NCBI GenBank assembly: GCA_947462335.1
Contig: OX381717.1
Span: 13,879,166 to 13,943,165 of the forward strand
DNA from: Harmothoe impar
Taxonomy: Eukaryota > Annelida > Polychaeta > Phyllodocida > Polynoidae
Reading direction: 5' to 3'
Length of the DNA stretch: 64,000 nucleotides
The position numbers and the translations under genes were made by a program. Positions 33,901 through 47,058 of the stretch are shown here, in pieces (within the stretch, counting starts at the first letter, position 1; the number at the start of each line of letters is the position of its first letter). The notes under the pieces were generated by a model that made no database searches, was not told where the DNA came from, and saw nothing but the letters and a program-made list of their open reading frames with translations.

Positions 33901-36900
33901 GGTGAATAACCAGCCCTCATATTTTGCAAAACCTCCGTATTTCACAAATACTTCACTTCCAGTCCAGCTTGAGGATACCTACCGGACCATTTTATAGTCC
34001 ACTTCTCTGGCTGTTGACTGGAGTAAGGCCTTCCATGCTTACTTACAAAGAAAGGAACCAAATTGTGATTGTAGTATACCTACAGTAAGCAAGTCAACGT
34101 CTCAGTTGGTCTGGTGGTTAACAAGTGTGCCTCCTTCACCAGTGGCCTGGGTTTGATTCCTGCATGGATTGGTGACGTTCTGGTCTATCATTTTATTCAC
34201 GTGTTCCGGGGAGTTCAAGTTGCATGGCAAAGTTTCCTTATGGATGTTTCTATCAGTTTTAAAATTAAGTAAACTGCTCAGCTACATTTACTGTTGTGGC
34301 AGTACTTCGTATGCTTTAGTAGTCTGGGATGGCAGCACTGTCAGTATCCATATAGTATCTGAGTTCAAGACTAATTCAGCTATAGATACAATATAAACTC
34401 TGTTTCAATTGATAAGTAATATGATAACTAAGCTATACCCTACAGAGATAAAATTTACATTACAGAGGAAGAATGCCCTCAAGTTGAAATGTAATGGTTT
34501 CAGGCCGACCTGCTTATATTGGGTAAGTACTCAGATGTTCATCTTTGTTCTTTTCTTTATTGATCAAAGTTAACATGTATGCTGGTTGTTGTTCAACTAT
34601 GTCAGATGAATAGATTAGGGTTATTCATATTTCATGTGGCCTGTTTTTACTGTAAACCAACAGTATATTCTACCACCAATGTAATATGATACTGTGATAT
34701 ATACTGTAGAACCATAGTAGATTCTACTGCTCAGCTACATTTACGTTTGTTGCACTATTTAGAGAGAGGAGAAATAAGTTGATTTGAGAAGAGAGTGTCA
34801 TCACATTTATAAATCAGATTGATTTTCATTGGTTGACATGGATTGTAATGGTATTGCATTGACTAGTGCTATATATACAATGAAGAAAGAATTTAGTTTC
34901 AATTGATGATTCAGTTTCAGTTTCAATTGATAAGCAATATGATTACTCACACTTAATCTATAAAGTGAATATTTATATTACACAGAAGGGGCATATGCAT
35001 GCAGCCGACATTGCAGTAAGTACTCTGATTTTGATTTTTAAATAAATGCATGAAATATGAAGCTGCATAGGCCTAAGCACTGAGCCTCGTATTTGTAAAA
35101 AGGTGAATAACCAGCCCTCATATTTTGCAACACCTCCATATTTCACAGATACTTCACTTCCAGTCCAGTTTGAGGATACCTGCCAGATCATTTTATAGTC
35201 CACTTCTCTGGCTGTTGACTGGAGTAAGGCCCTCCATGCCCAGGCCTGGACAATCCGGGACATTTACCATTACAGGTATATTAGCCTACAGGGGAGTTTC
35301 TTCCAGCAAGGGCAAATCTCCCCTTACTTAGTGCAGCCCCCAGGTCGGCCTCCTGCCCTTATCTCTGTATAGATAAGGGCCGCCGGGAGAGATAATTAAG
35401 GGCCGCCGCCGGTCCGCCCCACCAAGGGGGAATCTCCCAGTGCAGTATCTTATACAGGTGTGATGGTATGGGAGGGGTAAGCGGGGAGGGGGTTCCACAT
35501 ATAAATGTACCTTATTTCGGCTATATTCTGTCATTCAAATCAATATATTTCACGAAATACAAAACAGAAATACAAGCCCATTCACATATACCAAGAAAAA
35601 CACATTGTCTACCTGCACATGGGTTAATCAATTTCAGCAAATAATATTTAGACATCAGCAAATTTGATTTACTGAATTACATTCATATTAATCCGAAATC
35701 AAGGGGAGAAACCCCCTCATTCTCTTTTTTCCCTGCACGGTATGAATGCCAGGATTTACCCAGCCTGATGCCTACTTACAAAGAAAGGAACCAAAGCGTG
35801 ATTGTAGTATACCTACAGTAAGCAAGTCAACGTCTCAGTTGGTCTGGTGGTTAACAAGTGTGCCTCCTTCACTAGTGGCTTGGGTTTGATTCCTGCATGG
35901 ATTGGCGACGCTCTGGTTGATCTTTTTATTCTTGTGTTCCCCCGAGTTCAAGTTGCGTGGAAAAAATTCCTTATCGATGTTTCTATCAGTCTTAAATAAA
36001 GTAAACTGCTCAGCTATATTAACTGTTGTGGCAAAACTTAGTATGCTTTAGTAGTCACAGATGGCAGAACTGTCAGTATCCATATAGTATCTGGGTTCAA
36101 GACTAATTCAGCTATAGATACAATATAAACTCTGTTTTAATTGATAAGCAATATAATAGCTAAGCATTGGCCTATAGAGATAATATTTACATTACAGATT
36201 AAGAATGCTGCCAAGGTGAAATGTACTGGCTGGAACTGCATAAGCGTAAGTACTCAGATGTTCATCTTTGTCCTTTTCTTTATTGATCAAAGTTAACATG
36301 TATGGTGATTGTTGTTCAACTATGTCAGATGAATAGATTAGGGTTATTCATATTTCATGTGGCCTGTTCTTACTGTAAACCAACAGTATATTCTACCACT
36401 AATGTAATATGATGCTGTGATATATACTGTAGAACCATAGTAGATTCTACTGCTCAGCTACATTTACGTTTGTGGCACTATTTAGAGAGAGGAGAAATAA
36501 GTTGATTTGAGAAGAGAGTGTCATCATCTTTATAATTCAGATTGAGTTTCATTGGTTGACATGGATTGTAATGGTATTGCATTGACTAGTGCTATATATA
36601 CAATGAAGAAAGAATTTAGTTTCAATTGATAATTCAGTTTCAGTTTCAATTGATAAGCAATATGATTACTCACACTTAATCTATAGAGTGAATATTTATA
36701 TTACACAGAATGCAGCAAAGCATGCAGCCAACATTGCAGTAAGTACCCTGATGTTTATTTTTAAATAAATGCACGAGATATGAAGCTGCGTAGGCCTAAG
36801 CACTGAGCCTCATATTTGTAAAAAGGTGAATAACCAGCCCTCATATTTTGCAACACCTCCGTATTTCACAAATACTTCACTTCCAGTCCAGTTCGAGGAT

Positions 36901-37418
36901 ACCTACCAGACCATTTTATAGTCCACTTCTCTGGCTGTTGACTGGAGTAAGGCCCTCCACGCATACTTACAAAGAAAGGAACCAAATTGTGATTGTAGTA
37001 TACCTACAGTAAGCAAGTCAATGTCCAAGTTGGTCTGGTGGTTAACAAGTGTGCCTCCTTCACCAGTGGCGTGGGTTTGATTCCTGCACAGATTGGCGAC
37101 GCTCTGGTGGATCTTTTTATTCTCGTGTTCCCCCGAGTTCAAGTTGCGTGGCAAAGTTTCCTTATGGATGTTTCTATCAATCTTAAAATAAAGTAAACTG
37201 CTCAGCTACATTAACTGTTGTGGCAGTACTTAGTATGCTTTAGTAGTCTGGGATGGCAGCACTGTCAGTATCCATATAGTATCTGGGTTCAAAGACTAAT
37301 ACAGCTATAGACTACAATAAAAACTCTGTTTCAATTGATAAGCAATATGATAGCTAAGCATTACCCTATAGAGATAATATTTACATTACAGAGGAAGAAT
37401 GCTGCCAAAGGGAAATAA
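30983..37418 (+). CDS. Secreted peptide precursor, gene 2 (9 coding micro-exons, 113 aa, four Cys in mature part)
   Basis: Exons are 30983-31048, 31462-31497, 31902-31931, 33797-33814, 34466-34522, 34986-35015, 36198-36245, 36709-36738 and 37392-37418 (TAA 37416-37418), all phase 0. Exon 1 (signal peptide) and exon 2 encode the same residues as gene 1. A exons encode IAAKQAADIA, HAADIG (shortened to 18 nt), KGHMHAADIA and NAAKHAANIA. B exons encode RKNALKLKCNGFRPTCLYW (CX6C) and IKNAAKVKCTGWNCIS (CX4C). The last exon encodes RKNAAKGK then stop. The mature part is about 94 aa, counts to about +14, and has four Cys that could form two local disulfide loops. Introns carry a SINE head per module and a MITE at 35241-35767. 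The largest gene of the set, with three A-B modules. The shortened A exon depends on the ACACAG acceptor at 33791-33796. Confidence 0.8.
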
Positions 37419-37439
37419 ACTGGTTGGAGCTGCAGAAAC
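33797..37439 (+). repeat. Intragenic A-B modules of gene 2 (three copies)
   Basis: A exons start at 33797, 34986 and 36709. The spacing is 1189 bp and 1723 bp; subtracting the 527-bp MITE plus its 5-bp duplication from the second gives 1191 bp. Each module holds an A exon, an intron with the SINE head, and a B exon with GTAAGTACTCAGATGTTCATC after it. The third B exon is the stop-containing terminal form. Confidence 0.8.
35241..35767. mobile_element. 527-bp hAT-like MITE, insertion B (intronic)
   Basis: Begins CAGGCCTGGACAATCC and ends GGATTTACCCAGCCTG. ATGCC is duplicated (35236-35240 and 35768-35772), and empty sites in the paralogous introns read CCTCCATGCCTACTT. Inverted relative to 27092-27624. 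Present only in gene 2, module 2. Confidence 0.8.
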
Positions 37440-37576
37440 GTAAGTACTCAGATGTTCATCTTTGTTCTTTTTCTTTATTGATCAAAGTCAACATGTATAG
37501 TGATTGTTGTTCAACTATGTCAGATGAATAGATAAGGGTTATTCGTATTTCATGTGGTCCTGTTTTTACATTACAG

Positions 37577-37760
37577 AATTAGGACAGAGACTACCATTAA
37601 AAAAGATCGTAGGCACGGCGATAGGAGCGGCTTAGCATTTGGCATTGGAGAATTAAATGTTAAATGTCAACTTTTATGTTTGTTATTTATTGATTAATTT
37701 TCGTACGACAATAGCACATCATTTAATTAAAGATTTATTATGACAATGATATTAACATCA
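37577..37760 (+). terminator. Gene 2 terminal 3' UTR exon and poly(A) region
   Basis: Follows a TTACATTACAG acceptor. ATTAAA signals lie about 75 and 150 bp in, and the sequence is essentially identical to 10428-10610. Confidence 0.65.
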
Positions 37761-39098
37761 AATTATACTCTTTTTTTTTGGAAGTGTTCATTTGCACTTA
37801 TATCCGTCATAACATGGATTTTAATAATGCTTACAAACACACCAAGTTTTGAGGGTATATATTGCATATATATTTGCAACCAAACATGTGAAACATTGTG
37901 CATCAAAAGATATGAATAACACAATATGAGTGTATACAAGGTTAACAAGTGCCATTGCAGATGTTGCTGCAGACACAATTACATATCCTGTAGGGACTAG
38001 TCAATTTGTGTATGAGCAATAGGGAGACTATGTAACAAGTAGCAGTGTTGCAGAAACTTAATAAACACAATTATATAACAATGAACTTGACTTAAAACTT
38101 GTAAACAAGTCAATAAGGCTCAGATTAAACCTATACATAAAAAAAAGGATAAAATAAACAAACAAAATAATAATGATGAAAATAATAATGATAATAAAAT
38201 AATTCAAGTCAACATAAACATGTTTCCACTCAATTAAGCCCAGGCTCAAATTAAAGCTGAACTACATGAGAAAACAGGCAAACGGGCAATAAAAATACCA
38301 ATAGCTGACTTATGAAAATAACAATAAGTGCTCATCAGCAGGCTTATGTAAGAGAGAGAAGAGCCCGAGGCAATGCAAGACAAGCCAAACAGTTGATTAG
38401 ATCAGAAACATCAGATATAGGAATGATGCAATGGGCTTTACCACAATCCCTCCTATACTATTCTTTCGACCACGAGATAAAAAGAATGAATGCAGGCTCA
38501 GATTATTATTGCCTCCCCCCTTCTCTATTGAATGATGGAACAGAAGCAATATAACATGCTTAGTTGCGACATTGTTTAAGCTTGAGTTGTTCACTGGTAT
38601 GATTAGTATGCACTTCAATGCATAGAAGAATATAAAAATCATGTTTAGCAAGTAATGCTGGTCTCTTTACAGCTAATAGATAACCAAATGGTTCATTTAA
38701 CTATTTTTTTCTTTAAATATGATATTATATTCTACAAGTGTATCATTCAGAAAACAAATGGTTTCCACAAGCATATCAGTAACCATCACTCAACAAAATC
38801 CAAGAAAAACAACCGATTTATAATCATCACAGTCCCATGTATATGGAATTCTATCAGAGGCCATCCGAAAAGATAGATAAAGTCATTATTCTCAATATCA
38901 CAGCGTTCATTTGTTCTCTCTATAGATATCTTTGATATTTAACAAGAACTATAGCTATAGCTATAATTATAGTATCCGTTGATCTTAGCATTGGCTCTTA
39001 ACACCCTGACAGGACTGAATACATTATCTCCAGATTTGGACCACCTGAACATCAGAATTCTTAGCCTCTTCACCCTTCTGGGGACTAATTTTGTCAGA

Positions 39099-39260
39099 TT
39101 ACAAGATGTGTGCAGTGCATTGGTCCTTAGTATCACGAGCACGGACAATGCATTTACAAAGCCTCAAGCATTTATTCTGAATTGTTTGGAGTCTACGCAC
39201 AGATGTCACAGGCCCGCTGTCAATTATAAAATCGCAGTAATCAAAAACAGGAAGAATCAT
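39099..39260 (-). pseudogene. Non-LTR reverse-transcriptase C-terminal relic
   Basis: The minus frame of 53 codons reads MILPVFDYCDFI ... VRRLQTIQNKCLRLC, the hallmark region after the RT core of many non-LTR elements (I-x-P-x-x-D-Y-C-D then L-Q-x-x-Q-N-K-x-L-R). Further homologous sequence continues in another frame (LVPRRVKRLRILMF, about 39000-39110), showing a frameshift. The unit 3 copy is at about 55075-55236. Confidence 0.65.
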
Positions 39261-39390
39261 TGTTTTGTAAATTTCCAATGCAATCGGCTAATCAATATTT
39301 TTCTTGATTCTACCAAACTTGCTCTAAAACAATTGTCATATTTACCTGGATTTGAAAAGATCCTTACTGTTTGTGTATACATAATACAAA

Positions 39391-39432
39391 TGAGGGCGCA
39401 AAGAGATCACAAGTGATCTCTTTGCGCCCTCA
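39391..39432. repeat. Perfect 20-bp-arm palindrome
   Basis: TGAGGGCGCAAAGAGATCAC, two bases AA, then the exact complement GTGATCTCTTTGCGCCCTCA. Kept unchanged at 55367-55408; absent from unit 1 because of the deletion. Confidence 0.85.
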
Positions 39433-39810
39433 CTTGTTTGAGAAGGTACTGGATTTAGTATTTTTGCAGGTCTGTATTTCCGAACGCATTAGACATTGAA
39501 AGGTGTGTTTGGGATTATCATGACAATGCAGAAATTCCTTGTTATAAATGCAAACTGATTTTTATCAATAATCAACAGGGCAGCAATGAATTGACTTGCA
39601 TAAAGATTTACATATTGAAGAGTCCAAGGCTTTATAAATGTGTAGTGGAATCTTAGATATATCTGAGAGGTAACAAGCCATATTAACAACAAACCAATAG
39701 AACCATTGAATTCCTTTGGTCCAATTTGGGGGGGGGGGTAGGTATGCTTATAATCAACCTCAGGACCATGGAAATGTGTGTTGCTAGGCAGATAAACAAT
39801 TAGAATAGCT

Positions 39811-39823
39811 GTTGCTAGGCAAC
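39811..39823. promoter_or_regulatory. RFX X-box-like site
   Basis: GTTGCTAGGCAAC is a near-symmetrical RFX-type motif, preceded about 35 bp upstream by the half GTTGCTAGGCA. It is conserved in unit 3 at about 55789-55801. Function not shown. Confidence 0.35.
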
Positions 39824-40893
39824 GGGCTGTATTTGCAACAAACCAATAGAACCATTGAATATTCTGGGTTCAATTTAGGGAGGTAGGTATGATTATAGTC
39901 AACCCCAGGAGCTCCGGAGAATTCTGCCCTAAGTTTGAGAGAGTCAATCATGTTGTTTGTGAATAATTATGGTAATCTCTTTACCCAGAGATACTGTATG
40001 CCCAGGATGGCCGACTGTTACTCTGCACTTTCTGTGCTCCTCGATTCAGCAGAAAACAGTGGGCAGGGGCCAGCGTAGTTACGTGATGTAGGGGCGTCAG
40101 GGGCGGCCCCACTGGTACTGAGCACAGCGCTACCAAAGCAAGGCTCCAGGGTTTACGTAATCAACATGTCTGCCTTGCTACTTGCAGTTTACTGGTGGAT
40201 GCTTGTTCGTCACGATATATTGCAGAAACCAACTAAATACATCAAAATAAGATTTAGTCCAGCAGCAGGGACCAGGGGGGAGACTGAACATGTAGATCCC
40301 CAAAACGCTGAGGGGCGGGGGGAATGATTCCTGTGACATAGGATATTCTTCTTTTCTTTGTGTTCCATAAGGATCAGGCTAATATCCTGACAGTCACTAA
40401 CAAAAAAAGTTGGCTGATCTACAATCATTTGGATTGTGATACGTACCCAGTTGTTACTGCACTTGTTTCTATTCGTAAAACTGGGCTGAGAAGTTATACA
40501 CTACTGGTTCCACATCTATCCTAAAGTACCAGAATTCATGAAACTGTTATATTTACTAATTATTTACTAATATGATTACATGTTATCATAAGACTGTATG
40601 TGACTACTTCCCGGCCCCTCCCACAGATAAGGAAGCATGGTTTGGAGATAATAAATTTTATTTTTGTTTTCTAATAACAATTTTTATTAAGAAGTAATGT
40701 GTGAAAATGAGTAGACATTTTTATATGTCCAACATGGTAAGTGTACATAAAATAGACCCGTACATTTAATACAACAGTGAGATTGTAGGTTATGATAGAC
40801 AAATACAAGCCAATGTTCAAGTTGTGAAATATGAGATGCAATCTTGTATTGTAGAGAGATGGAGGAGTTCATGTGGATACACTAGAGGTAGGC

Positions 40894-41745
40894 CTAGGAG
40901 TGCCAGAGGCCAAAGTCCCTTATCTCTATTTCAGTTGCACCAAGGCATGCAGCCAGAGTGGCTGCCATCTTCCTGATGCACTGTAATGTATGCCTGTAAA
41001 TTTCAATCCCTGCTAGTTGCACTGCATCGTGCCACACTGTAGAGAGGTGGGGCGAGCAGATGGGTAGATAAGAGTCAGGGAACACCAGTAGGGGCTGTAG
41101 GAGGTACCTGGTGGGTAACACTGCCAGCATGGAGGTGAATAACCACGCAGAGAGGGTTGTCAGGCACAGGCAGGATGGTGATGTCCCTGTGGTGGCCGGC
41201 CCTGTGCATGTTTTTAGCCATTTCTGGCGCATAATGAGTGAATTGTCTTCAATATAAAAATCCTCCCGCGTCGGATGGTGGGTAGGGTCAAAGGTGCCAG
41301 CTGATGGGGGTGCTATGTTAGATGGCCTCCATGCGCACACCAGCATGAGGGAGAAAGTAGATAAGTAGATAGGAGAGTTAGTTGATACCAGGATGCAGTA
41401 GAGAACCTGGTTGAACTGGTCAATTATCAAGGGTTCTGTGACCCTTGAGATATATGATTTGTTGTTGGCTACTGACGACAATGACTTCAGTATGAGTTTG
41501 TGTGAAAAGGCTGCAGTTGATCTAGAGGAGGATTCAAGGAAGACCTTTGCGTGATTAAAGTATATAGGCACAGTCGCTGGGGCGTAGAAAGCATCCAAAT
41601 AGGCAAGTAGTGACTGGATGTGAAGGTCATCTATGGGAACCGAGGCATCATGCTTGAATGATAGAAATATCACCGCTGCCCTATTATTGTTTGCCTGGGA
41701 TTTATTGTTGAGTCTGGAGTGTCTGGCTGCTGCCTGGTGGCACAT
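40894..41745 (-). pseudogene. DIRS-like tyrosine recombinase, inactivated
   Basis: The 283-codon frame has the DIRS/Ngaro-type recombinase layout: N-terminal SAM-like helices, a first catalytic Arg in AWRPSNIAP (residue 140), a lysine-containing KWLK strand (175-178), and an RHTLQCIRKMAAT segment matching the HxxR box, where the second Arg is Gln (255). The frame ends at LWHS just before AYL. In the DNA the stop TAG is followed directly by GCC TAC CTC, so the expected nucleophile Tyr codon lies behind the stop. Next to it (41766-41980) is a frameshifted RNase H end. The RT is missing. A defective relic shared with unit 3, so broken before duplication. Confidence 0.8.
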
Positions 41746-44700
41746 GTATGCATACAGATGGAATGAGAAGGATTATATGTCAGAGTGATCCAACATTTTA
41801 TGTCACTGATTAAGTGCCTCGATAAGGCATCTGCAAGTGTGAGGGCGGAGTCAGGGACATGGATAGGGATTATTCTGACCTGGCAGCGTGCCTGGTGCCA
41901 CAGTTGCTGCTTCTACATCACATTACGACGTGGAGTGGAATGGTATCATATTTACATTAGGGTTAGGAAGTTCATGGGTCACATTTTTCATTTAATTTGT
42001 AATTGTTTTTCATAAGTAGTTTTTTACCAAATATATAAAACGAAAAATATTTATTCTCTACCATCATCATCATGTTCATTTCATTACAGTGATGTTTTTG
42101 TTACTTATTTATCATCTATATTCAGATATTATTCTATAGATCCACATATGTTAGGTGGTATACATACAATAGATACTGTAGAAGTATATTATATCGCGCT
42201 GTACATATTTTTGATATAGCCACTGTAGGATGCTTAGGCGTTCCTTTGGCATTGGCCTGCTTTGTATAGAAGAGAATCATGCAAGTAAAGACACAAACAC
42301 AGTTTTACAATAATAACTTGTGTTCAGTTATAATTGTGGTCTTGTGTCGTGTTTCCCTTGGTAAACTAGAAACTAGCCCAGACCCAGAGAGGCAGCAAAA
42401 CTAAAAACAATGTTATTCAAGCTGGATTTCATTTGTAAAAAAGACATTCGATGTATGATGTTACCCAGCAGCAAAATTAATGGTTGACCGGACACCCATC
42501 TAAAAGAAATATGTTTTTTTTAAGTTAGAATAACGTTCCAAACATTATATACTGTTTTGCCACACTAAGGAGCCATAGAGAAACGTCACATATACCGTTG
42601 TATAACGTTTTATTTTGCTTTACTCTTATATTAGAAATGATCAAATTACCAATCATTACAAGAGCATTTATTGCAAATGCAATGATCATAAAGGTGCATA
42701 AATATGCTTATTGAATGATAGATAAAACAAGAGGTGAAATGATATCAATTGTATTTTGTGTCTATAGTATATTGTGAAGTGAGTTTGTATGTAATGATAC
42801 AAGCTTCAGCAATTATCCAGAAGACTTCAAATTTCTTGGAAGGTGAATAAAGTCCACAAAATTACAAACTTATAATGTATATGACTTTGTTGTGTCTGGT
42901 TGATGTACCCTGATGTTGGAACAATTAAAATTTAATGCATGAACCATCCAATTTAAGCAACTTTAGGTAAAGGTGATTAATGACCTTCATTAAGGCCTCT
43001 CCAACTAATATACTTGTTTCTCATCACTAAGACATGAGAAATGTGACCAGGGCGCTTTTTTTCTTCCTTTTTCTTTGTGCTGAGGCTTAACATTTAGAGT
43101 GTTGCAGGCTCTAGGAGAACCAAATTCACATTTTAGTAATGAAGAAATTAAGGATCTGGGGAAGTTATAAATATGCATGTTTTCTTCACCCCATTACATT
43201 TCCTGTCCTGTACGCTTTAATTTGATACCAAATATGCCCATATTTGTCAAATTGTCATGTGTTTCCATTATAATTTGAAAATAGAAAAAAAAATCTCAGA
43301 AAGACGATTTTGGTGATGTGCACGGTAATGAAAACAAGGATATTATTTGGAGTGGCCTAAGCATCTTGACGTAACTTTAAGCAACTTAAATCTGAAAAAA
43401 AAGGTTGCAGTGATTGACCAAGTGCATTCTATACACTACCCCGTGGTGGTATTTGTATTAACCAATGAGTTCACCGTTTGCAGTCACATGATCAGCACGC
43501 CAATTAATCACAAAACTTGCCGATGCAACAGCAAAACTCATTGATTTATCTACAAAACTCGCCGATTTAACAACAAAACTTACTAATCTTGCACTTTAGA
43601 TCCATAACTAGTTTTGTGGTTAACTAGTTTTTTGTAGTTAACTCGCTTAGATTCCTTTTAAAATCAAAGTCTGTGAGTTTGTTTTTGTCACGAAGCTAAG
43701 GTCAAGGTCCAGGTCAGAAAAGGTCAAGGTCAAGGTCCTTCATACGCTCAAGACGGCAGGACGTCAGACACATGGAAAAATTTCTCATTATTTAAGGGTT
43801 TTTAGGCCTGCAGGGTTGTGTTGAAACTATAATAATGCTTGTTTTATTGTTTGGTAGACTTGTATTTGAAATACTAGGCCCAGACCTCAATGCGTATAAA
43901 GGCAAATGCATCTCGATCTAGGCCTAGTATTTCGCTTGAGCTGGGACTCCACTACCTGATTTTCTCATCTGATCGGACCTATTCTCAGAAATCGGACCCA
44001 AACAGATTGTAGATATAAACAAACCCTGAAGCATAGGGTCGTTCATATTCACATCTGTTTGTGTCTGATTTGTGAGAATGGGTCAGATCGGATGATAAAA
44101 TAGGGTAGTGCAGTCCCAGCTATACTCGGGGCATGATGCATTAAGTCATCTCGCCATCCTCAAAGGATTAATGGTACACATTTGGTGGCATAATGCAGAA
44201 TATAACCATCATATTCCCTGACAAGCGCAGGATCCAATAGATGATGTGAGTATGACCACAGGAATACAAGTCTGTTTACTTTAGTTATTTCACATGTTCA
44301 CATCGGGCTGTATTCGAAGAGGCCGTATATAGAGTGAAATATGGCCCATAGGTCTACATGTGAAACAACACTTCTTTGTTTCTATTTTTACCTATTTTTA
44401 TTCAAAATACCAAAATTATGATAGGGGGGAGCCTAAGATTGCCTCAAATGTAAACAAACCACCGGGGGGAGGGTGAAATACAAAATTTGTTGGTTAAGTC
44501 AATAGGGCTGCCATATTTCATATTTAAAAAAAGTACAAATACCCATGCCTTTGTAGCAGGTGTCCTGTCATTTTGATTAAAGATGGCATATCAGCTAAAT
44601 TTGGGTGATTTTAACTAATGCTATATCACTTTTGTATATCATGTTCTATACATATCTCAAATCATGCATTTATAAACAAATATATTTAACATTGAGTACT

Positions 44701-45144
44701 GCATATCAGCTAAAATAAAAACAAAACCCTTGACATTAAAATTGTATCTATTTTGAAGAAAAGATTTTGGAAGTCTATTAGCTGATATACCATCTTTAAC
44801 CCAAGAGAATTCTCAGAAATTGCAACTACAAAAGAAACAGCAACTACAATATCACAACACTATCCCCACAACACCAGATGATTAATAACACTGGCACAGT
44901 GTTATATATACACCCTGTTATTATTCACTGTTGCATGATGCAGATATGCCATGTTGTCTCAAAATCCAAAAATCTTATTATGGTCAGTAAAACAACGAGA
45001 CTCACAAGTAGCTAGACTCAATATAATTAGTAAATATAACAGTTTGATGCATTCTGGTACAATAAGATAGATGTGCAACTAGTGGTGTCTAACTTAGAGT
45101 TGTCATCCATGATTTATGACGGATAGAAACAAGTGCAGTAACAA

Positions 45145-45309
45145 TCACCTGTATGTGACTTGGTCGAATGATTGAATGATACCATATTGTTGAGCGGGCA
45201 TACTAAATGATCATCAACTGTTATTATGTTTGTGGAGCCGTCAGTGCTCCTTTTGAATGTATTGTATTTATTGAAAATCACCAAGTTAAATACGTGATAA
45301 ACTCAAAAA
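45145..45309. other. 165-bp private insertion in unit 3
   Basis: Sits between GCAGTAACAA and CTAGGTTAAA, which are adjacent in unit 2. No inverted ends, repeats or coding potential that I can recognise. Origin unknown. Confidence 0.5.
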
Positions 45310-47058
45310 CTAGGTTAAATGTACGTAACACAATCTAACTGATTATAGATCAGCCAACAATATTTCTTAATGACTCCTAGGATATTAGCCTGATCCTTAT
45401 GGGGCACAAAGAAAAGAAGAAAATTCCAGGAGTCACAGGATTCATTTGCCTTTTGGGAGGGGGTTATTTCAATTTGGGTGCATTACATATTGGCGCTCGT
45501 CAAGAAGCATAGAATCCTTGCCCTTGTGAGAAAATCATACTTTTCTACATTTTTCTACAACTACAAAAGTAAATCCCCAAACATAATGTCAATGAAAATA
45601 CAGTCATGCGTTTATAAACAATGTTTTGCAGTAGCCTTTATTACATGGCTTTATGGTACAGTGCATTCTCAAGAATCAATGCAGGTTTACCCTGGAACAA
45701 CTTAAAGCTCATTCACACAGCCTCTAACACAGACCTATTGGCTTGCGGTGTGGCATTGTAACATGAGCAGGTGTATTCTACATAGACAGCTGGTCACTTG
45801 GGATGACCACCGTGACTGCACAGATGGGCAGGAGTTTAACAATGCAGATCTCTCTATCACGGAAACCTCTGGTTTGATCAGCTGGGGGTACTGCTGGGAG
45901 TAGTTAACCCTTTAAGGGATGCATAGTACAAAAATGCATTAAAGCCTTTATCACCTCAATGGATATTGACAATATTGATGTTAGGGACATAGGAACCAAA
46001 GCTTTTATGAACGTTTAGTTAAGATGATAAGTGAAAAAAGAAACCTGTTTATTGAAAAGTTATAAGTTTAGGGTCTCCTCTATCTGGGATTATCTCAATC
46101 AAGGGCACATTAAGGTGACAAAGTCCAATGATTTGGACTCAAAAATCAATTCGGTCAAAATGAGCCAGAATGTTTAATATGGCCATAGTTCATGTCCCAC
46201 CTACCTTATTTATGGCTACACCCCATAATTCAGCCTAGAATTATCAGTTTTATGCTTGCTTTAAGATGTTTTGAGTGCTCACTATAATTTCACCCATTGG
46301 AAATACAATGTAAAATGCTGATGGGTGGCCTCTTATTGTCCATCAATGATATTTTATTGCACCCCATTTTCCAAATATGTTACTGTAATAGCATTTGTAA
46401 CACATTCAATTTGAATTTAAGATATGGAAAAAATGTGACCATCTCACTTTAAGAAAAAGAGAAATGCCAGAGGAAGAACTACAAGAGGTTTAAGGATATG
46501 TTACATTTTCAATGAAATAAGTTGTGTACACAGCAGAACGGGTCAGGTCACCACTCACTACCTCCTCTTTATTTTACCTAATGATGAATAAGTGTGTATT
46601 TGTTTCTTGTACATTTTGACCTCAATGTGGATACACACATCTATCCACCAAATTAAAATACATCACCAATACTTTTGTTTACTGTAACCATCAAAGGCAA
46701 CAACGTCAGCCTGGGCAATTACATCAAGGATATATACCTTTAATCTAAAAATAGTAATGCAAAACTAGACTAAACCAAATCTTTAAAACATTGCATTGTA
46801 AATTCCAAGCATTCTGCATACATACTGATCTCTTTATGTAGCTTTGGATGTATTAAAGTAATTTATTCACTTTTATGCCCTTTCAAATGCCATTTATTAT
46901 TTCATACATGAAAGTTCCTGAAGAATGTTAGAAGATTCCTTAAATCCCTATGATTATTTTTTTTAAATATACAATGCTCTAAAATGCTCAATTTTGCTCA
47001 AAATCATCTGTAACTGGTGTTATTCTCACATATTTAAGCTATATATGTAGGAGAATAT

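Larger units (their letters stand above)
37761..40893. repeat. Unit 2 downstream flank
   Basis: Duplicated noncoding DNA matching 53745-56872 and, up to 39213, unit 1. It contains an AATAAT-rich tract (38165-38205), an RT relic (39099-39260), a perfect palindrome (39391-39432), two AACAAACCAATAGAACCATT repeats (about 39690 and 39838) and an RFX-like site (39811). The 145-codon + frame at 38979-39416 is a shadow of the RT relic and palindrome. Confidence 0.75.

Noticed and set aside
38979..39416. 145-codon + strand frame (also 54955-55392)
   Set aside because: The opposite strand encodes a recognisable reverse-transcriptase C-terminal relic and the last codons come from the perfect palindrome; this frame is a shadow.
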